A stretch of 19,206 bases of DNA, from positions 1 to 19,206 of the forward strand of contig CATZEP010000015.1 in assembly GCA_958418185.1 (NCBI GenBank). Direction: 5' to 3'. Under the pieces are notes generated by a model. It saw only the letters and a program-made list of their open reading frames with translations, searched no databases and had not been told where the DNA came from. The position numbers and the translations under genes are program-made. Origin of the DNA: an uncultured Collinsella sp. (lineage in GTDB: Bacteria > Actinomycetota > Coriobacteriia > Coriobacteriales > Coriobacteriaceae). Shown piece after piece: positions 17,201 to 19,206 of the stretch. The stretch's first letter is position 1. Each line of letters begins with the position of its first letter.

Positions 17201-18218
17201 CACGAACATTCACGGTGCAATGCACGAGCATGGAGGGACAGTCCTTTATATGGCCCTCAACAATAAACGTGCCCGCTTTCTGGTACTGGTCCTCGGAAAT
17301 GTTATTCCACACAACCGGGCACATCCGGGACTCACCGTTGGAGTAGTAAACGGACACGTTCGAAGCCAGAGTGGGCGCAAAACCCGCTGCGGTCCAAGTG
17401 GACCACTGAGTGCCGCCCGTGGTGCGGGGAGCGTAGACTTTGAGAACACCGGTCACATCGAACGGCTCAGCGAGCGAGTACCATTGACCGTTAGCGGACG
17501 CACCGAAAATCTGGCCCGTGATGGCGATTTCGGACTCTTCAGTTGCAGAGGCAAAGGTCGCCTTTGACTTTTCATCCCACTGCACATAGGCAGAGCCCTC
17601 GGTGCCGTCAGACAGTTTAACCTTCAATGCAGGGGTCGGCACAAAGTCGCCGCTATCGAAGCCGACGTACTTCTCGATAATGGGGTTGGATTCGATCGAG
17701 ACAACCGTGATGCCACTTTCGCTGGACGGCACGGCGGCGCTTGCAGCGTTAACTGCGGCCGGATCCGCTGCGGCGGCCTCGATAACCACGCGCTGCTTGA
17801 CCGTCTGGGTGGCGCCATCGACGGTACCCTCAAACTCATACGAGCCGGCTGGCAGCTGCGCCAAGGTTGCCGGAGCATCGGCGCCGTTCAGCTTCCAGGT
17901 AACGTTTTCCTGCTTAGTGGCGCCGCTCTCGTAAGTCGCCGCCACGGTTTGAGGAAGCGTTGCGTCGGAGCCCTCGGCAACATGCAAGTCGGTTTGCTCG
18001 GCAAGCGAGGCGATCTTGTCGACCGCCTGATCTTCCGAGGTTGTCTGGCCGGTGTCCGCGGATGTGGCGGCAGTTCCCGTCGCATCGCTTTGCTCGACGA
18101 CGACCTGGGTAGTATCGCCCTGCATCATCTCGGCAAACGCCTGCGGTGGCACCGAACCGACCGTCATGGTAAGGGCTAGGCCCGCGGTGATTGCCGCGTT
18201 GACATGCCTTCTATTCAT
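11245..18218 (-). CDS. Giant LPXTG-type surface protein with about 24 Big_4-like modules, one-base frameshift
   Basis: This is a secreted, wall-anchored protein of about 2,324 residues, probably an adhesin or stalk. The start is ATG 18218 with GGGAGG just upstream. A signal peptide (NRRH, a hydrophobic stretch, cleavage likely after AFA at 29) opens it. About 24 Ig-like modules follow, each of the form YSDGS, 6-8 residues, VTWD, then GTFTVTGTVKG and VTVTV, matching bacterial Ig-like group 4. A last module is Big_2-like (TWTSSDPTIATVENGKV). Then come a polar Lys/Asp/Ala linker, the sorting motif LAQTG (11341-11355), a hydrophobic helix and the basic tail KLRHR. Near 11670-11680 the frame shifts: the long frame stops after GAMLAVP, and the anchor frame resumes with VTWTSSD. 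Adding one G restores AGPVTWTSSD and a total length divisible by three. Assembly error or a real loss of anchoring are both possible. Confidence 0.9.
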
Positions 18219-18380
18219 AGTTCCTCCCGACTGGCTCAACGGGCCACAGCACTGGTCCGGATTGCAAGTTAGGCTGAGCGTACCCCTCCCCAGCGTGACA
18301 ACGCAATATGAGATAGGTCAAGCGGCATAAAAGATTTCGCAAGCGGGAGGACACATTACAAGTACTTGACTGTTTTTGAG

Positions 18381-18443
18381 TTGCGGTGGAATAGTTCCTG
18401 GATGGGCTGCTAGAACCCAAAAACAGGAACTATTTCACCGCAA
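18381..18443. repeat. REP-like hairpin element, copy B
   Basis: TTGCGGTGGAATAGTTCCTG (18381-18400) and CAGGAACTATTTCACCGCAA (18424-18443) flank a 23-nt loop. On the minus strand these arms equal those of copy A at 9414-9476, but the loop differs. It lies between folC and the surface-protein gene. In the rest of 18219-18459 I see no convincing promoter, although one must exist for the 7-kb gene unless it is read from folC. Confidence 0.8.
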
Positions 18444-18459
18444 CTGATGAGGGGATGGG

Positions 18460-19206
18460 TTAACGGAGCAGCCCCGCTACTTCGCCGGCTAGGGTGATGG
18501 TGCCGGCTGCTACGAAGGGCTCGCCAGCGGCATCGAGGGCTGCGAGAGCCTCGGATACACTGGGATACACGCCTGCGAGCTTATCGGCGTCCACCAGGGC
18601 AGCAAGCTCCTCCGCCGGCAGGGCGCGGTCGGAATCGGTCTGCGTCACGACCACACGGGGGAACGCCGGAACAAGCACATCGACGATGCCCGCCACGTCC
18701 TTGTCTGCCAGCGCTGCGCACAGCAGCGTGGGGCGATTCTCTACGCACGGATCGATCTCGTCCAGCGCGCTCACAAAGTTCTCGCAGCTCTGGGGGTTAT
18801 GGCAGGCGTCAATCAGCTTGAGCGGATCGGTTCCCAGCACATCAAAGCGACCCGGTGTGGGGCAGCCCATAAGCGAAGCGTCGAGCGCCTCATGGTCGAG
18901 CTCGCGACCCAAATAGCCCTCGCACAGCATAATCGCGCACGCGGCATTCTGCGGCTGATAGGCCGGCTTGACCATGCTCGACGTATAGATCGCACGCGGC
19001 GTGGTGCAGCTAAACTCCACCGTATCGCCCACGTGTGCCGGAAGTTTGGTCGTCGTATGGCTCACCACGAGCGGAACAACGCCGCACTCCCGGCAACGGG
19101 CATCCATCACACGCTGAACGCTCGCCTCATGCGTGCCCTCGCCCAAAACAACCAAACGCCCAGGCTTAATAACCGCAGCCTTCTCCCCCGCAACGGCCTC
19201 AAGCGT
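18460..19206 (-). CDS. folC: Folylpolyglutamate synthase (FolC), 5' part outside window
   Basis: This cytoplasmic ATP-dependent ligase adds glutamates to folate (and in bifunctional forms to dihydropteroate). The frame is open to the right edge, giving the last 248 residues. It starts within VAGEKAAVIKPGR, the conserved xAxEKAGIIKPG segment of the Mur-ligase-like central domain. It then has DACHNPQSCENF, equivalent to the D-G-A-H-N-P motif that opens the C-terminal domain. GAH is replaced by ACH, a mild variation. The P-loop and folate-binding N-terminus lie outside. The stop TAA is at 18460-18462, followed by the REP-like hairpin and the surface-protein gene on the same strand. Confidence 0.85.
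   Translation of the reverse strand, partial: TLEAVAGEKAAVIKPGRLVVLGEGTHEASVQRVMDARCRECGVVPLVVSHTTTKLPAHVGDTVEFSCTTPRAIYTSSMVKPAYQPQNAACAIMLCEGYLGRELDHEALDASLMGCPTPGRFDVLGTDPLKLIDACHNPQSCENFVSALDEIDPCVENRPTLLCAALADKDVAGIVDVLVPAFPRVVVTQTDSDRALPAEELAALVDADKLAGVYPSVSEALAALDAAGEPFVAAGTITLAGEVAGLLR

Overview
The window looks like a chromosomal segment of a Gram-positive, fairly GC-rich actinobacterium. A Coriobacteriia gut organism such as Collinsella is my best guess. This is inferred from a LAQTG sortase-anchored giant Ig-like surface protein, a GlpA-like/FAD-oxidoreductase/DUF1667 operon and general codon use; no marker in the window proves it. No rRNA, tRNA, insertion sequence, prophage or true CRISPR array was found.

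Left part (1-2705, minus strand): the start of a surface polysaccharide (capsule/EPS) operon. Reading right to left it has a short leader, a specialised NusG/LoaP-like antiterminator, a polyprenyl-phosphate sugar-1-phosphate transferase and a mannose-1-phosphate guanylyltransferase cut by the window edge. Its promoter (perfect TATAAT box at 2503-2508) lies between two 19-bp inverted repeats (2468-2486 and 2579-2597), with a bidirectional terminator just outside. This is the layout of an invertible, phase-variable promoter, here in the ON orientation.

Middle part (2706-6107): a threonyl-tRNA synthetase without a TGS domain, then a small membrane protein with four CxxC zinc-ribbon knuckles, both on the minus strand. 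Next comes about 0.97 kb without genes. Its core (5239-5939) is an array of 18 copies of a 17-bp sequence in strictly alternating orientation. It forms nine modules (repeat, exactly 25 nt, inverted repeat) with an 80-bp period.

Plus-strand block (6108-10928): a three-gene redox operon (GlpA-like flavoprotein with a BFD-type iron-sulfur tail; NAD(P)/FAD oxidoreductase broken by a one-base frameshift; DUF1667 cysteine protein). An intergenic region rich in hairpin repeats follows, then an M24 Xaa-Pro peptidase. Two copies of a 160-bp interspersed element share a core but carry different, internally self-complementary arms (9521-9680 and 10976-11136).

Right part (11245-19206, minus strand): one 7-kb gene for a secreted wall-anchored protein of about 2,324 residues with roughly 24 Big_4-like Ig modules, broken by a one-base frameshift near its 3' end, preceded by the 3' part of folC. 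A REP-like hairpin occurs both here (18381-18443) and at 9414-9476 in opposite orientation.

The two best leads are the putative invertible promoter driving an antiterminator-led polysaccharide operon, and the alternating repeat array at 5239-5939, for which I know no named class.
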